Positions 1 to 8,601 of a stretch of 56,059 nucleotides of DNA are shown here, one piece after another. Both the position numbers and the translations under genes were made by a program. The first letter of the stretch is position 1. The number at the start of each line of letters is the position of its first letter. The notes under the pieces were generated by a model. That model was not told the DNA's origin and ran no database searches. It saw nothing but the letters and a program-made list of their open reading frames with translations. The stretch comes from Kofleriaceae bacterium (lineage in GTDB: Bacteria; Myxococcota_A; Polyangia; Haliangiales; Haliangiaceae): positions 1-56,059 of the forward strand of contig JAGPCO010000038.1 in the NCBI GenBank assembly GCA_018058095.1, in the 5' to 3' direction.

Positions 1-234
1 GCCGAACACCGCGACCCCGGCGTGGGCGGCGCGCATCGGCCGCCCGCTGTAGCGGACGTCGGCGCCGAGGAAGTGGGCGGTGAACTGGTACTCGAGCTCG
101 ATCAGCCGGGCCACGTCCTTGCCGGCGAACATGAAGCCGATCATCACGTCGCCCTCGACCTGGGCGTAGAAGTGCGCGATCACCGCGCGCAGCTTCGCCT
201 CGCCGATCCGATCGAACAGCACGGGCCGGGTCAC
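1..234 (-). CDS. Truncated haemoglobin, N-terminal part (cut by window edge)
   Basis: The 78 visible residues start at a GTG overlapping the stop of the upstream oxidoreductase (GTGA) and run off the left edge. They match the truncated globin pattern: a helix with HFYAQVEGD, then GFMFAGKD, then a segment ending YSGRPMRAAH, which resembles the conserved region around the haem in this family. Such proteins bind haem and handle O2, NO or related ligands in the cytoplasm. The subgroup cannot be assigned without the missing C-terminus. The translational overlap suggests co-expression with the molybdenum enzyme. Confidence 0.8.
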   Translation of the reverse strand, partial: MTRPVLFDRIGEAKLRAVIAHFYAQVEGDVMIGFMFAGKDVARLIELEYQFTAHFLGADVRYSGRPMRAAHAGVAVFG

Positions 235-2390
235 GGCGCCGCCTCGACCTCGACCGGGACGCCCGTCAGCGCCGCCACACCCGACACCGGATCGACGCGG
301 CGCTCGTCGGTCAGGTCGTTGACGCTGACCCCGGGCTGGGCCCGGGCCACGGACAGCTCGACGCCGTCGCGGTCGTGGCCCCAGCCGTGCGGGATGCTGA
401 CCACCCCCGGCATCATGTCGGCCGTGACCTCGACCGGCACGGTCAGCGAGCCGGTCCGGCTCCGCACCACCGCCGTGCCGCCATCGACCAGGTGACGGCG
501 GGTCGCGTCGTCGGGGTGGATCAACATGGTGCAGCGCGGCTTGCCCTTCATCAGGCGGGCGCTGTTGTGCAGCCACGAGTTGTTGCTGCGCAGGTCGCGC
601 CGGCCGATCAGGGTCAGCCCGGCCGGGGCGCCGGCGGCGGCCAGCGCGGCCAGGCGCGGCAGGTCGGCCAGGTAGATCGACGGCGCCAGCTGGATGCGGC
701 GGCCGGGGCTGCGCAGGCGATCGGGCAGGCGGCGCTCGAGCGGTCCCAGATCGATCCCGTGCGGGTGCGCCCGCAGCGTGGCCAGCGACAGCGCCGGGTG
801 GTCGTGACCAGGGCGCACCCGGCCGTACGTGCCGGTGCGCAGCCCGAGATCGAGCACGGCCTCGGGGCCGAGCCGCCCGAGCGTCGCCGCGGCGGCGCGC
901 TCGCCGAGCTGCCCGAGCAGGCCGTCTCCGGCCAGGAGGCGTGCGCCCAGGGCCAGGCAGATCTCCCAGTCGGCGCGCTCGTCGCCGCCGCGCGGGAAGA
1001 CCGGCGCCGAGTACTTGGCGACGTTGCGGATCGCGAACGCGTTGAGCGCGAGATCGTAGTGCGACTGGGTCAGGGCCGAGCTGGGCGGCAGGATGACGTC
1101 GGCGTGCCGGGTCGTCTCGTTGAGGTACGGGTCGATCGCCACCATGACGTCGAGCTGGCCGAGCGCGCGCTCGAGCCGGCCCGCGCCCGGCGCCGACAGG
1201 ACCGGGTTGCCGGCCACGGTGAGGAGGGCGCGGACCTGGCCCCGGCCCGGCGTCTCGATCTCCTCGGCCAGCGCGGCCACCGGCAGCTCGCCGCCGAACT
1301 CCGGGTAGCCGCTCACGCGCGAGCGCCAGCGCGCGTAGCCGCCGTCGAACCCGAGGCGGTCGGCCAGGGCCAGCACGTCGATGGCCGGGGTGGTGAACAT
1401 GAGCCCACCGGGCTCGTCGAGGTGGCCGGTCAGGGTGTTGACCAGGTAGACCAGCCAGGCCGCGGCGCCGCCGTGCTCCTGCACGCACACGCCGAGCCGG
1501 CCGTACAGGGCCGCCTGCGGCGTGGTGGCCAGGGTGCGCGCGAGCCGGGCCACCTCGGCCGGGGCGACGCCGGTCGCGGCCGCGGTGACGGCCGGGGCGA
1601 AGCCGGCGGCGGCGGCGCGGACCGCGTCGAGGCCGTCGACGTCGCCGGCCAGGCGGCCGAGCCCGACCAGCTCCTCGGCGAACAGCACGTGCAGGATGGA
1701 CAGCAGCAGCAGGGCGTCGCTGCCCGGGCGGAGGAACAGGTGGCGATCGGCCAGCGCCGCGGTCTCGGTCCGGCGTGGATCGATCACCTCGATGGTTCCG
1801 CCGCGGGCGCGGATGTCGGCCAGGCGGGCCCGCACGTCGGGCGCGGTCATGATGCTGCCGTTCGACACCGCCGGGTTGCCGCCGAGGATGATGAGGTGGT
1901 CGCATCGATCGAGGTCGGGCACCGGCATGAGCAGCTGGTGGCCGAACATCTGCAATGCGGCCAGCATGTGTGGCAGCTGGTCGACCGAGGTCGCGCTGTA
2001 CAGGTTGCGAGTCCCGAGCTTGCGCAGCACCAGCTGGCCGACCGTGAGCAGGCCGAGGTTGTGCACGGTCGGGTTGCCCTGGTACACGCCGAGGGCGTCG
2101 CGGCCGTGGGCGCGGCGAACGTCACGCAGCCGGCGCGCCGCGGTGGTGATGGCCTCGTCCCACGAGGCCGGGCGCAGCGTGCCGCCGGCGTCGCGCACCA
2201 TCGGCGTGCGCAGCCGGTCGGGGTCGTCGTGCAGGTCACCCAGCGCGACCGCCTTGGGGCACAGGTACCCACGCGAGAACGGATCGGCGTCGTCGCCGCG
2301 GATCTTGAGCACCCGACCGGCCTCGACCTCGATGGCCAGGCCGCAGGTCGCCTCACACAGCGGGCAGGTGCGGAAGTGCGTCGTCGCCAT
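231..2390 (-). CDS. Molybdopterin-dependent oxidoreductase (formate dehydrogenase/nitrate reductase superfamily)
   Basis: Catalytic subunit of the bis-MGD family, 719 residues. The N-terminus carries the 4Fe-4S motif Cys9, Cys12, Cys16 and Cys44 (TCPLCEATCG, then GYLCPKA). A molybdopterin-binding core follows, with ILGGNPAVSNGS near residue 200. The C-terminal dinucleotide-binding domain contains RSNNSWLHN and ends in a VEVEAAP tail. The segment SATSVDQLPH lies where related enzymes carry the Mo ligand. No Cys or in-frame TGA is seen there, so the Sec/Cys formate dehydrogenase type is not supported. There is no Tat signal, so it is probably cytoplasmic. The ATG at 2390 was chosen because the iron-sulfur motif begins 8 residues later; the longer reading upstream is low-complexity. 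The substrate is unknown. Confidence 0.88.
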   Translation of the reverse strand: MATTHFRTCPLCEATCGLAIEVEAGRVLKIRGDDADPFSRGYLCPKAVALGDLHDDPDRLRTPMVRDAGGTLRPASWDEAITTAARRLRDVRRAHGRDALGVYQGNPTVHNLGLLTVGQLVLRKLGTRNLYSATSVDQLPHMLAALQMFGHQLLMPVPDLDRCDHLIILGGNPAVSNGSIMTAPDVRARLADIRARGGTIEVIDPRRTETAALADRHLFLRPGSDALLLLSILHVLFAEELVGLGRLAGDVDGLDAVRAAAAGFAPAVTAAATGVAPAEVARLARTLATTPQAALYGRLGVCVQEHGGAAAWLVYLVNTLTGHLDEPGGLMFTTPAIDVLALADRLGFDGGYARWRSRVSGYPEFGGELPVAALAEEIETPGRGQVRALLTVAGNPVLSAPGAGRLERALGQLDVMVAIDPYLNETTRHADVILPPSSALTQSHYDLALNAFAIRNVAKYSAPVFPRGGDERADWEICLALGARLLAGDGLLGQLGERAAAATLGRLGPEAVLDLGLRTGTYGRVRPGHDHPALSLATLRAHPHGIDLGPLERRLPDRLRSPGRRIQLAPSIYLADLPRLAALAAAGAPAGLTLIGRRDLRSNNSWLHNSARLMKGKPRCTMLIHPDDATRRHLVDGGTAVVRSRTGSLTVPVEVTADMMPGVVSIPHGWGHDRDGVELSVARAQPGVSVNDLTDERRVDPVSGVAALTGVPVEVEAAP

Positions 2391-2542
2391 GGCCGGACGC
2401 GTAATGTAGCCCGGAAGCCGCCCGCAAGGCCGCCCGGAGGCCGTCGGCCCGGCGGCGGCCCCGGGTGCGCCGACCCGCGCCGCGCAGACCGGTGGTCGCG
2501 ACTGGCCCCGGCGTGGGTTTGTCGGCGATACTGCCGGCGGCG

Positions 2543-4402
2543 ATGTCATCGGTGATGGATGTCCAGAAGCTGCTCGCCCTGCACCCGTGGCCGGCCGAGC
2601 TGGCGAGCGAGCGTCGCCTCGACTTCCTGTGGACGTTCGAGCTCCCGGTCAGCCCCGACGTGCTGTGGCCGGTCATGTCCGACACCTCGCGCATGAACCG
2701 AGCGCTCGGCCTGTCGCCGATGACGTTTCGCGAGGAGGGCGGGCGCCGCCTCGGCGCGTCGCGCAACGGCGGCGTGGCGCACGAATGGGTCGAGGTGCCG
2801 TGGGACTGGGTCGCCGGGCAATGGCTCACCAGCACCCGGCTGTACTCGCGCGGTTTCCTCAAGGCGATGTTCGCCGTCCACCACCTCGAGCCGGTCGAGC
2901 GCGGGACCCGGCTGTACCTGTACTTCGGCGCGATCCCAGCCGGCGTGTTCGGGAGCAGCGCGCTCCGCCTCGGCTTCCCCAGCATCGAGAAGGCGTACCG
3001 CAAGCTGCTGCCGGCGCTGGCGCACCAGCTCGGTCAGCCGGCCCCGGAGCTGCTCCAGCTCCGGCCACCACCGCTGACGAGCGAGGCCGAGGCCCGGGTC
3101 GCGGCCATCCGCGCCCGGCTGATCGAGGCCGGCCTCGACGTCGGCTGCCTCGACGCCCTGCTCGATCACGTCCGCACCGGCGACGACCAGGACCTGGGCC
3201 GCATCCAGCTGCGGGCGTGCGCGCGGGCCTGGAGCAAGCCCGAGCGCGACCTCTTGCGGGTGGCGCTACACGCGACCCGGGCCGGCCTGCTCGAGCTGTC
3301 GTGGGACGTGGTGTGCCCGCACTGCCGGGGCGTGCGCGAGGAAGACGCCCGCATCGCCGAGCTCAACCCGACCGCCACCTGCGACGTGTGTGACGTGACG
3401 TTCGGCACCGGCGAGCCGGAGTCGGTCGAGGTCACGTTCCGGGTCCACTCGTCGGTGCGCGAGGTGCCGACGCAGATGTTCTGCTCGGCCGAGCCGGCCA
3501 AGAAGGACCACATCCGGGTCCAGCACATGGTCGGGCCGGGGGCCCGGGCCGAGGTCACGCCGCGCCTGGCGCCGGGCCGGTACCGGGCGCGGACCAACCT
3601 CGGCATGGCGTGCCGGTACCTGACCATCGCCGCCGATGGCGCCCCGGCGTGGGCGTGGTCGCCCGACGCCACCGCCGGCGACGAGCTGACGCTGGCGCCG
3701 AGCGCGGTGATCACGCTGGTAGGACCGGCCACCGGCCCCGCCATGTTCGTGATCGAGCGCTGCTCGTGGCGAGACGACGCGCTGCGGCCGGGCGACCTGC
3801 TCAGCTCGCAGGACTTCCGCGACCTGTTCTCCGACGACTACCTGACCGCGGGCGTGCAGCTGTCGGTCGGCCAGCAGACCATCCTGTTCACCGACATGGT
3901 CGGCTCGACCCGGTTCTACGCCGAGCGTGGCGACCCCGGCGCGTTCGCCGAGGTCAAGCGGCACTTCGACGAGGTCTTCGCGATCATCGCCGCCCATCGC
4001 GGCGCGGTGGTCAAGACCATCGGCGACGCCTGCATGGCGACCTTCGTCGACCCGCTCGACGCGGTGCGCGCCTCGCACGCCATCCACGACGCCTACCCGC
4101 CGAGCCGGACCGACTCCCCGGTGCGCCTGCGCATCTCGCTCAACACCGGGCCGTGTATCGCGGTGCGGCTCAACAGCACGCTCGACTACTTCGGCGGCAC
4201 CGTCAACGTGTCGGCCAAGCTGCAGGCGCTGGCCGAGGAGTGGCAGGTGGCGATGAGCGAGGCGACCTACCACAGCCCCGGCGTGGCCGAGTACCTGCAG
4301 GCCCACGGCGCCCGGCTGAGCGAGCTGGCCTACACCTCGAAGGCGCTGCCGGCGCCGATCGCGGTGTGGCAGTGGACCGTGTACGCGGCCCCGACCACCT
4401 GA
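2543..4402 (+). CDS. Class III adenylate/guanylate cyclase with SRPBCC and DUF5939 regions
   Basis: A 619-residue cytoplasmic protein. Residues about 25-170 look like an SRPBCC (START-like) ligand-binding fold, with FELPVSPDVLWPVMSD at its start. The middle resembles DUF5939 and contains two CxxC pairs (CPHCRG and CDVCDV) that could bind zinc. The C-terminal cyclase domain starts near residue 440 with the metal-binding segment LFTDMVGST and continues with KTIGDACMATF, which supplies the second metal aspartate. Class III cyclases make cAMP or cGMP; the substrate was not assigned. The architecture suggests a small lipophilic ligand may control the cyclase, which is inference. The start at 2543 (ATG) gives MSSVMDVQ; an ATG at 2555 is also possible. 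It is divergent from the molybdenum enzyme gene across 152 bp. Confidence 0.85.
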   Translation: MSSVMDVQKLLALHPWPAELASERRLDFLWTFELPVSPDVLWPVMSDTSRMNRALGLSPMTFREEGGRRLGASRNGGVAHEWVEVPWDWVAGQWLTSTRLYSRGFLKAMFAVHHLEPVERGTRLYLYFGAIPAGVFGSSALRLGFPSIEKAYRKLLPALAHQLGQPAPELLQLRPPPLTSEAEARVAAIRARLIEAGLDVGCLDALLDHVRTGDDQDLGRIQLRACARAWSKPERDLLRVALHATRAGLLELSWDVVCPHCRGVREEDARIAELNPTATCDVCDVTFGTGEPESVEVTFRVHSSVREVPTQMFCSAEPAKKDHIRVQHMVGPGARAEVTPRLAPGRYRARTNLGMACRYLTIAADGAPAWAWSPDATAGDELTLAPSAVITLVGPATGPAMFVIERCSWRDDALRPGDLLSSQDFRDLFSDDYLTAGVQLSVGQQTILFTDMVGSTRFYAERGDPGAFAEVKRHFDEVFAIIAAHRGAVVKTIGDACMATFVDPLDAVRASHAIHDAYPPSRTDSPVRLRISLNTGPCIAVRLNSTLDYFGGTVNVSAKLQALAEEWQVAMSEATYHSPGVAEYLQAHGARLSELAYTSKALPAPIAVWQWTVYAAPTT

Positions 4403-4418
4403 CCACGCCTGCCTCGGA

Positions 4419-5714
4419 TCACCCTCGGGTCAGGACGATCTGGTGATCGCCCAGCGTGCGCTCGGCGAACGCGGCCTCGCTGAAGGCCAGGTACATCCGC
4501 CAGGTCCGGATGAACGGCTCGTCGAAGCCGAGCGCGCGCACCTCGTCGCGGCGGGCCTCGAACACCTCGCGCCAGGCTCGCAGGGTCGGGGCGTAGTCGG
4601 GGCCGATGTCCTCGGCGCCGTGCCAGCGCAGGCCGGCGCTGGCGGAGGCGGCCCGCAGCGCCGCCAGCGAGGGGATGAGCGACCCCGGGAAGATGTAGGT
4701 CTGCATCCAGTCGACCTGGCGGCGGTAGGCGTCGAATCGATCGTCGGGCATGGTGATCGCCTGCAGGGCCATGCGGCCACCCGGACGCAACGCGCGGGCG
4801 CACACCTCGAAGTAGGTCGGCAGGAACTCGTAGCCGACCGCCTCGATCATCTCGATCGACACCAGCTTGTCGAACCGGCCGGCCGCGCCGAGATCGCGGT
4901 AGTCACGCAGCAGGACCGTGACCCGATCGCTCAGGCCGGCCGCGGCGATCCGGGCCTGGGCCCGCTCGTGCTGCTGGCGCGAGATCGTGACGGTCGTGAC
5001 CCGGCAGCCCCGGGTGCGGGCGGCGTGGATCGCCATGCCGCCCCAGCCGCTGCCGATCTCGAGCAGGTGATCGCGCGGGCCGAGGTCGAGCCGCGCGCAC
5101 AGGCGCTCGAGCTTGGCGGCCTGGCCTCGCGTCAGCGCGTCGGCGCTGACCGCCTCGTGCTGGCCGGCGCCGTCGCGTGGCCACAACGCGCACGAGTACA
5201 TCATCGTCGGCGCGTCGAGGAAGAGGTCGTAGAACGAGTTGCCGAGGTCGTAGTGGGCGTGGATGTTGCGGGCCGCGCCGGTCCGGGAGTTGGCGGCGCG
5301 GCGGTGCCGCCACAGCGCGGGCAGGCTGGCCAGGCGGGTCAGGCGCGACTCGACGCCGCGGGCCGCGGTCGCGCGCAGGAACGCGCGCACCACCGCGACC
5401 AGGTCCGGGGTGTCCCAGTCGCCGGCCACGTACGCCTCGCCGGCGCCGAGCTCGCCGCGCATGAGCACGCGCAGGAAGGTGCGATCGTCGCGCACGATGA
5501 CCCGCGGCACGGCGTCGACGTCCCCGCCGCGGTCCGGTCCGTGACCGCCGAGGTGGTGGACCGTCCCGTCGGGCAGCTCGAGGGCGAGGCGGGCCTCGGC
5601 CCGGGCCCAGCCGGCGTGCAGCGCGGCCAGGCCGAGGTGGCGGGCCGCGCTGGCGATCGGGCCGATCGGCCGGGGCATCGGCCAGATGAGCGGGTGGGCC
5701 AGCGGCGAGGACAT
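4419..5714 (-). CDS. Cyclopropane-fatty-acyl-phospholipid synthase family methyltransferase
   Basis: SAM-dependent methyltransferase of the CFA synthase family, acting on unsaturated chains of membrane phospholipids. The SAM site is LLEIGSGWGGMAIHAA. The segments MMYSCALW, VSIEMIEAVGYEF and QTYIFPGSLIP are typical of the family. The ATG at 5714 gives 431 residues, close to family length. In-frame starts at 5768 (ATG) and 5810 (GTG) would add 18 or 32 weakly conserved residues. It is last in a minus-strand cluster with DUF1365 and an FAD oxidoreductase, a grouping also known from the RpoE/ChrR singlet-oxygen regulon of Rhodobacter, where related genes modify fatty acids. A role making cyclopropane or other methylated or oxidised acyl chains is inferred from that. 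Confidence 0.85.
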   Translation of the reverse strand: MSSPLAHPLIWPMPRPIGPIASAARHLGLAALHAGWARAEARLALELPDGTVHHLGGHGPDRGGDVDAVPRVIVRDDRTFLRVLMRGELGAGEAYVAGDWDTPDLVAVVRAFLRATAARGVESRLTRLASLPALWRHRRAANSRTGAARNIHAHYDLGNSFYDLFLDAPTMMYSCALWPRDGAGQHEAVSADALTRGQAAKLERLCARLDLGPRDHLLEIGSGWGGMAIHAARTRGCRVTTVTISRQQHERAQARIAAAGLSDRVTVLLRDYRDLGAAGRFDKLVSIEMIEAVGYEFLPTYFEVCARALRPGGRMALQAITMPDDRFDAYRRQVDWMQTYIFPGSLIPSLAALRAASASAGLRWHGAEDIGPDYAPTLRAWREVFEARRDEVRALGFDEPFIRTWRMYLAFSEAAFAERTLGDHQIVLTRG

Positions 5715-5858
5715 CGTCGAGGGCACGCTAGCACGCAGGTCGAACACCGCCTCGTCCGGTCGCGCCATCTGCGCGGCGCGCGCGCGCCGAGGATCTGTCG
5801 ACACGGCCACACCTGGGTACGGATGACCGGACTGAACGGATCGTGGCGCAGCGCGTCG

Positions 5859-6686
5859 TCAACGGGCGTCGCGCCGGCGCGCCGGCGCCGGTGGCACCGC
5901 CGGCGCGGGGCGATGATCGGGGCCCGGCCGCCGGTACGGCACCCGGGCCAGGTGCATGCGGAGGGCCTCGTAGTAGATGAGCGCCACCACCTGGGCCGAC
6001 ATGAGCGGGAAGCGCACCGCCAGCCGCACCAGGTTGGCGTCGGTCAGCGCGACCCGGGTCCCGCGCAGGTGGGCCAGGAGGACCCGCGCGCGATCTTGTA
6101 TTACGTCCATGCGCACGTCGAGGCTGGCGCCATCGAGCGGCGCGTCGAAGCGGAACCGGTAGAGCGCCGGGCCGTGCAGGAACGGGGACACGAAGAACGT
6201 GCGCTCGACCCGGAACGTCGTGAACGGATCACCCGGCCCGGCCGATGGCTGGCGGTTGCCATCGTGCAGCAGGTAGGGGTGGTTGCCGCCGTAGGTGTTG
6301 TTGACCTCGGCGATGGCGGTGGTCACGGCCCCGGAGGCGTCGTAGTCGAGGAAGAAGCTGACCGGGTTGAACACGTAGCCGGCGGTGCGCAGGTTGGTGA
6401 CGAGCCGGACCTGGTGCGGGGTCGGCAGCCCCGCCGTCGCCAGCGCGGCGCGGTGGGCGGCGGCGACGCCGACCTCGGCGGCGCCGCGGTAGTCGCGATC
6501 GCGCAGCGAGAACAAGCCCGGTCGGTTGTAGGCGAACCCGCGCAGCCGGGCCGCCAGCACCGGCAGCTCGTCGGGGTCGAGGCAGGCCATGAACACCGGG
6601 TAGCGAAACCGTCGCACCGCGTGGCCGTCGCGGCGGGCGTGCATGAGGTGGCCCCGGTACAGGGCCGAGCGGATGACGGCGGCCAC
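5859..6686 (-). CDS. DUF1365 family protein (COG3496)
   Basis: A 275-residue protein beginning with a GTG just after the stop of the upstream FAD oxidoreductase. Family signatures are the N-terminal LYRGHLMHAR, RFRYPVFMACLD, then NRPGLFSLRDRDY, GYVFNPVSFFLDY and NTYGGNHPYLLH. DUF1365 proteins have no firmly assigned reaction, but they are repeatedly found beside COG2907 amine-oxidase-like flavoproteins and CFA synthases, as here. The C-terminus is rich in Pro, Ala and Arg. The immediate spacing (2 bp) to the FAD gene indicates one transcript. A part in acyl-chain modification is inferred from neighbours. Confidence 0.85.
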   Translation of the reverse strand: MAAVIRSALYRGHLMHARRDGHAVRRFRYPVFMACLDPDELPVLAARLRGFAYNRPGLFSLRDRDYRGAAEVGVAAAHRAALATAGLPTPHQVRLVTNLRTAGYVFNPVSFFLDYDASGAVTTAIAEVNNTYGGNHPYLLHDGNRQPSAGPGDPFTTFRVERTFFVSPFLHGPALYRFRFDAPLDGASLDVRMDVIQDRARVLLAHLRGTRVALTDANLVRLAVRFPLMSAQVVALIYYEALRMHLARVPYRRPGPDHRPAPAVPPAPARRRDAR

Positions 6687-6688
6687 CG

Positions 6689-8002
6689 TCAGGCCCGCCC
6701 CAGCGCCACCCCACCGTCGACCGGCACGTGGTCGGCCGCGGCGTCGGCGACCAGCCGGGCGGCGGCGACCAGGCCCGACCGCATGCCGTCCTCGTGGAAG
6801 CCGAAGCCGAGGTGGGCGCCGGCGTGATAGGTCCGGTGTTGCCCCTGCAGCTGGGCGATCTGGCCCTGCGCCCACAACGCCGCCCGATCGAACTGCGGAT
6901 GGGTGAACACCGCCTCGTGCAGGACGTCGGCCGGCGCGATCGGCCGGCGTGGGCCCAGCGTGACCAGCAGCGGCTCGTCCTCGGGGAGGCCCATCAACCG
7001 GTTCATCCAGTAGGTCACCGCGACCCGGCCGCGGTCGGGGTCGGCCACGTAGTTCCACGACGCCCGCGCCGCGGCCCGGCGCGGCAGCCAGCTGGTGTCG
7101 CGGTGCAGCACGGTGTGGTTGCTGCTGTAGCCGAACGCGCCGAGCACGGCCCGCTCGGCCATCGACGGGGCGTCGAGCAACGCGAGCGCGGTGTCGGCGT
7201 GGGTGGCGAGGATGACCCGCTGGTAGCGACGGGCGCCGAGGTGGCTGTGCACGGTCACGCCGCGGTCATCGCGCTGGATCACCCGAACTGGCGTGTCAGT
7301 GAGGAGCTGCGCGCGCAGGCGCGGCACCAGGGCGTCGACGTAGCGCCGGCTGCCGCCGACGACGGTGTGCCAGCGCAGCGGCCGGACCGGGCGCAACATG
7401 CCGTGCTGGTCGAGGAAGCGGAAGTAGCTCTCGGCCGGGAACTCGAGGCACCGGTCCGGCCCGAGCGACCACAGCGCCGCCGCCAGCGGGATCACGAACT
7501 GCTCGCGCACGTCGGCCGGCACGCCGGCGGCCCGCAGGTAGTCGCCCAGGCTGGCGTCGCGCAGCGCCGGCCCACCCAGGTCGCGCCCGGCCCGCACCAG
7601 CAGGCGCAGGACCTCGGCCAGGAAGCGCCAGTGTCGGGGTGATGCGAGCAGGCGCCGATCGGCGAACAGCGCGCCGAGCGAGGCGCTGCCCCACTCGAGA
7701 TCGAGCGCCGGCAGGGTGACCGAGAACGACATCGTGGTCGGGCGGGAGGCCACCCCGAGCTCGCGCAGCAGGCGCCCGAAGTGGGGGTAGTTCTCCCGGT
7801 TCCACACGATGAAGCCCATGTCGACCGCGATGGGCCCACGCCGGCCGGGCACGTCGACCGTGTAGACGTGGCCGCCGAGCGTGGGTGCGGCCTCGTACAG
7901 GTCGACCTCGGCGTGGGGGCCAAGCGCGTGCGCCGCGGCCAGGCCGCTGACGCCGCCACCGATGATGGCGACGGCCACGCCGCGGGTGCCAGGGCCGACC
8001 AT
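6689..8002 (-). CDS. FAD-dependent amine-oxidase-like oxidoreductase (COG2907 type)
   Basis: A 437-residue flavoprotein. The dinucleotide-binding motif AIIGGGVSGLAAAHAL lies near the N-terminus, followed by the acidic strand end DLYEAAPTLGGH. The segments VDMGFIVWNRENYPHFGRLL, PLRWHTVVGGSRRYVDAL and HLGFGFHEDGMRSG fit the NAD(P)/FAD-binding COG2907 group rather than true monoamine oxidases. The ATG at 8002 sits 12 residues before the FAD motif; a longer reading upstream is low-complexity. It is directly followed by DUF1365 and then the CFA-synthase-like gene. It may oxidise or desaturate a phospholipid acyl chain, inferred from context. Confidence 0.85.
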   Translation of the reverse strand: MVGPGTRGVAVAIIGGGVSGLAAAHALGPHAEVDLYEAAPTLGGHVYTVDVPGRRGPIAVDMGFIVWNRENYPHFGRLLRELGVASRPTTMSFSVTLPALDLEWGSASLGALFADRRLLASPRHWRFLAEVLRLLVRAGRDLGGPALRDASLGDYLRAAGVPADVREQFVIPLAAALWSLGPDRCLEFPAESYFRFLDQHGMLRPVRPLRWHTVVGGSRRYVDALVPRLRAQLLTDTPVRVIQRDDRGVTVHSHLGARRYQRVILATHADTALALLDAPSMAERAVLGAFGYSSNHTVLHRDTSWLPRRAAARASWNYVADPDRGRVAVTYWMNRLMGLPEDEPLLVTLGPRRPIAPADVLHEAVFTHPQFDRAALWAQGQIAQLQGQHRTYHAGAHLGFGFHEDGMRSGLVAAARLVADAAADHVPVDGGVALGRA

Positions 8003-8072
8003 GCCTTCGCCGTGTAGCACGGCGGCGGCGCCGCCGCACCACGGCGACGGGGCGCGGCCGGCCTGGTCGCCG

Positions 8073-8474
8073 TCAGCGCCGGAGCGCCGCCGCGACCGGG
8101 CCACGCGCGGCGATGTACAGGAACAGCAGCGCGTAGACGGCGGCCAGCTCGCCGTGGTTCACCGCCGGGAGCAGGGCGGCGCCGCCGGCGAACTTCCAGT
8201 GGTACTGCACGTAGGCCACGGCCATCGTCCCGCTGGCGAGGAACGCCGCGGTCCGGGTCATGAGCCCGACGGCGATGGCCAGGCCCGCCACCAGCTCGAT
8301 CACCCCGCCGATCCACAGCTGGCTGCCGACGTCGGGCTGCGGATGAGCCGCCCACACGCCCAGCACCTTCTGCGCGCCGTGGACCGCGAACATCAGGCCG
8401 CTGGCGATCCGCAGCGCGACGTAGCTGGGGGTGGCGAGGCGAGACAGGGCGCGGGCGAGCACGGCTTCGGGCAT
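8073..8474 (-). CDS. DoxX family membrane protein
   Basis: A 133-residue protein with four likely membrane helices. The DoxX pattern is visible: LRIASGLMFAVHGAQKVLG, a loop, GGVIELVAGLAIAVGLMTR, then a third helix ending AYVQYHW and a last helix with ALLFLYIAARG. DoxX proteins are inner-membrane proteins linked to redox or quinone-related functions, often unassigned. It lies 70 bp upstream of the FAD oxidoreductase on the same strand and probably leads the four-gene cluster. The ATG at 8474 was taken as start. Confidence 0.85.
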   Translation of the reverse strand: MPEAVLARALSRLATPSYVALRIASGLMFAVHGAQKVLGVWAAHPQPDVGSQLWIGGVIELVAGLAIAVGLMTRTAAFLASGTMAVAYVQYHWKFAGGAALLPAVNHGELAAVYALLFLYIAARGPVAAALRR

Positions 8475-8601
8475 GAGGCGCAGTAGAGCACCACCCGCGG
8501 ACTGCGCACGCCCGCGACGCGCCGAAGTCAGCGCGCGCCGTGCCCGAAAGTGACGCGGCCGGGCCGGCGGCCTCCTTCCACATCCTGTTACGGTCGGGCC
8601 G

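Noticed and set aside
231-2390. Selenocysteine in the molybdopterin oxidoreductase
   Set aside because: No in-frame TGA exists in the gene, and the ligand region reads SATSVDQ.
5725-5732. CTAGCACG near the CFA-synthase start as a sixth REP head
   Set aside because: It lacks the CAGG-N-YGCT continuation and any inverted partner.
4443-6827. Long open frames antisense to the lipid cluster, and similar ones across the window
   Set aside because: They are Arg/Ala/Gly/Pro-rich shadows of real genes caused by the high GC content and show no domain.
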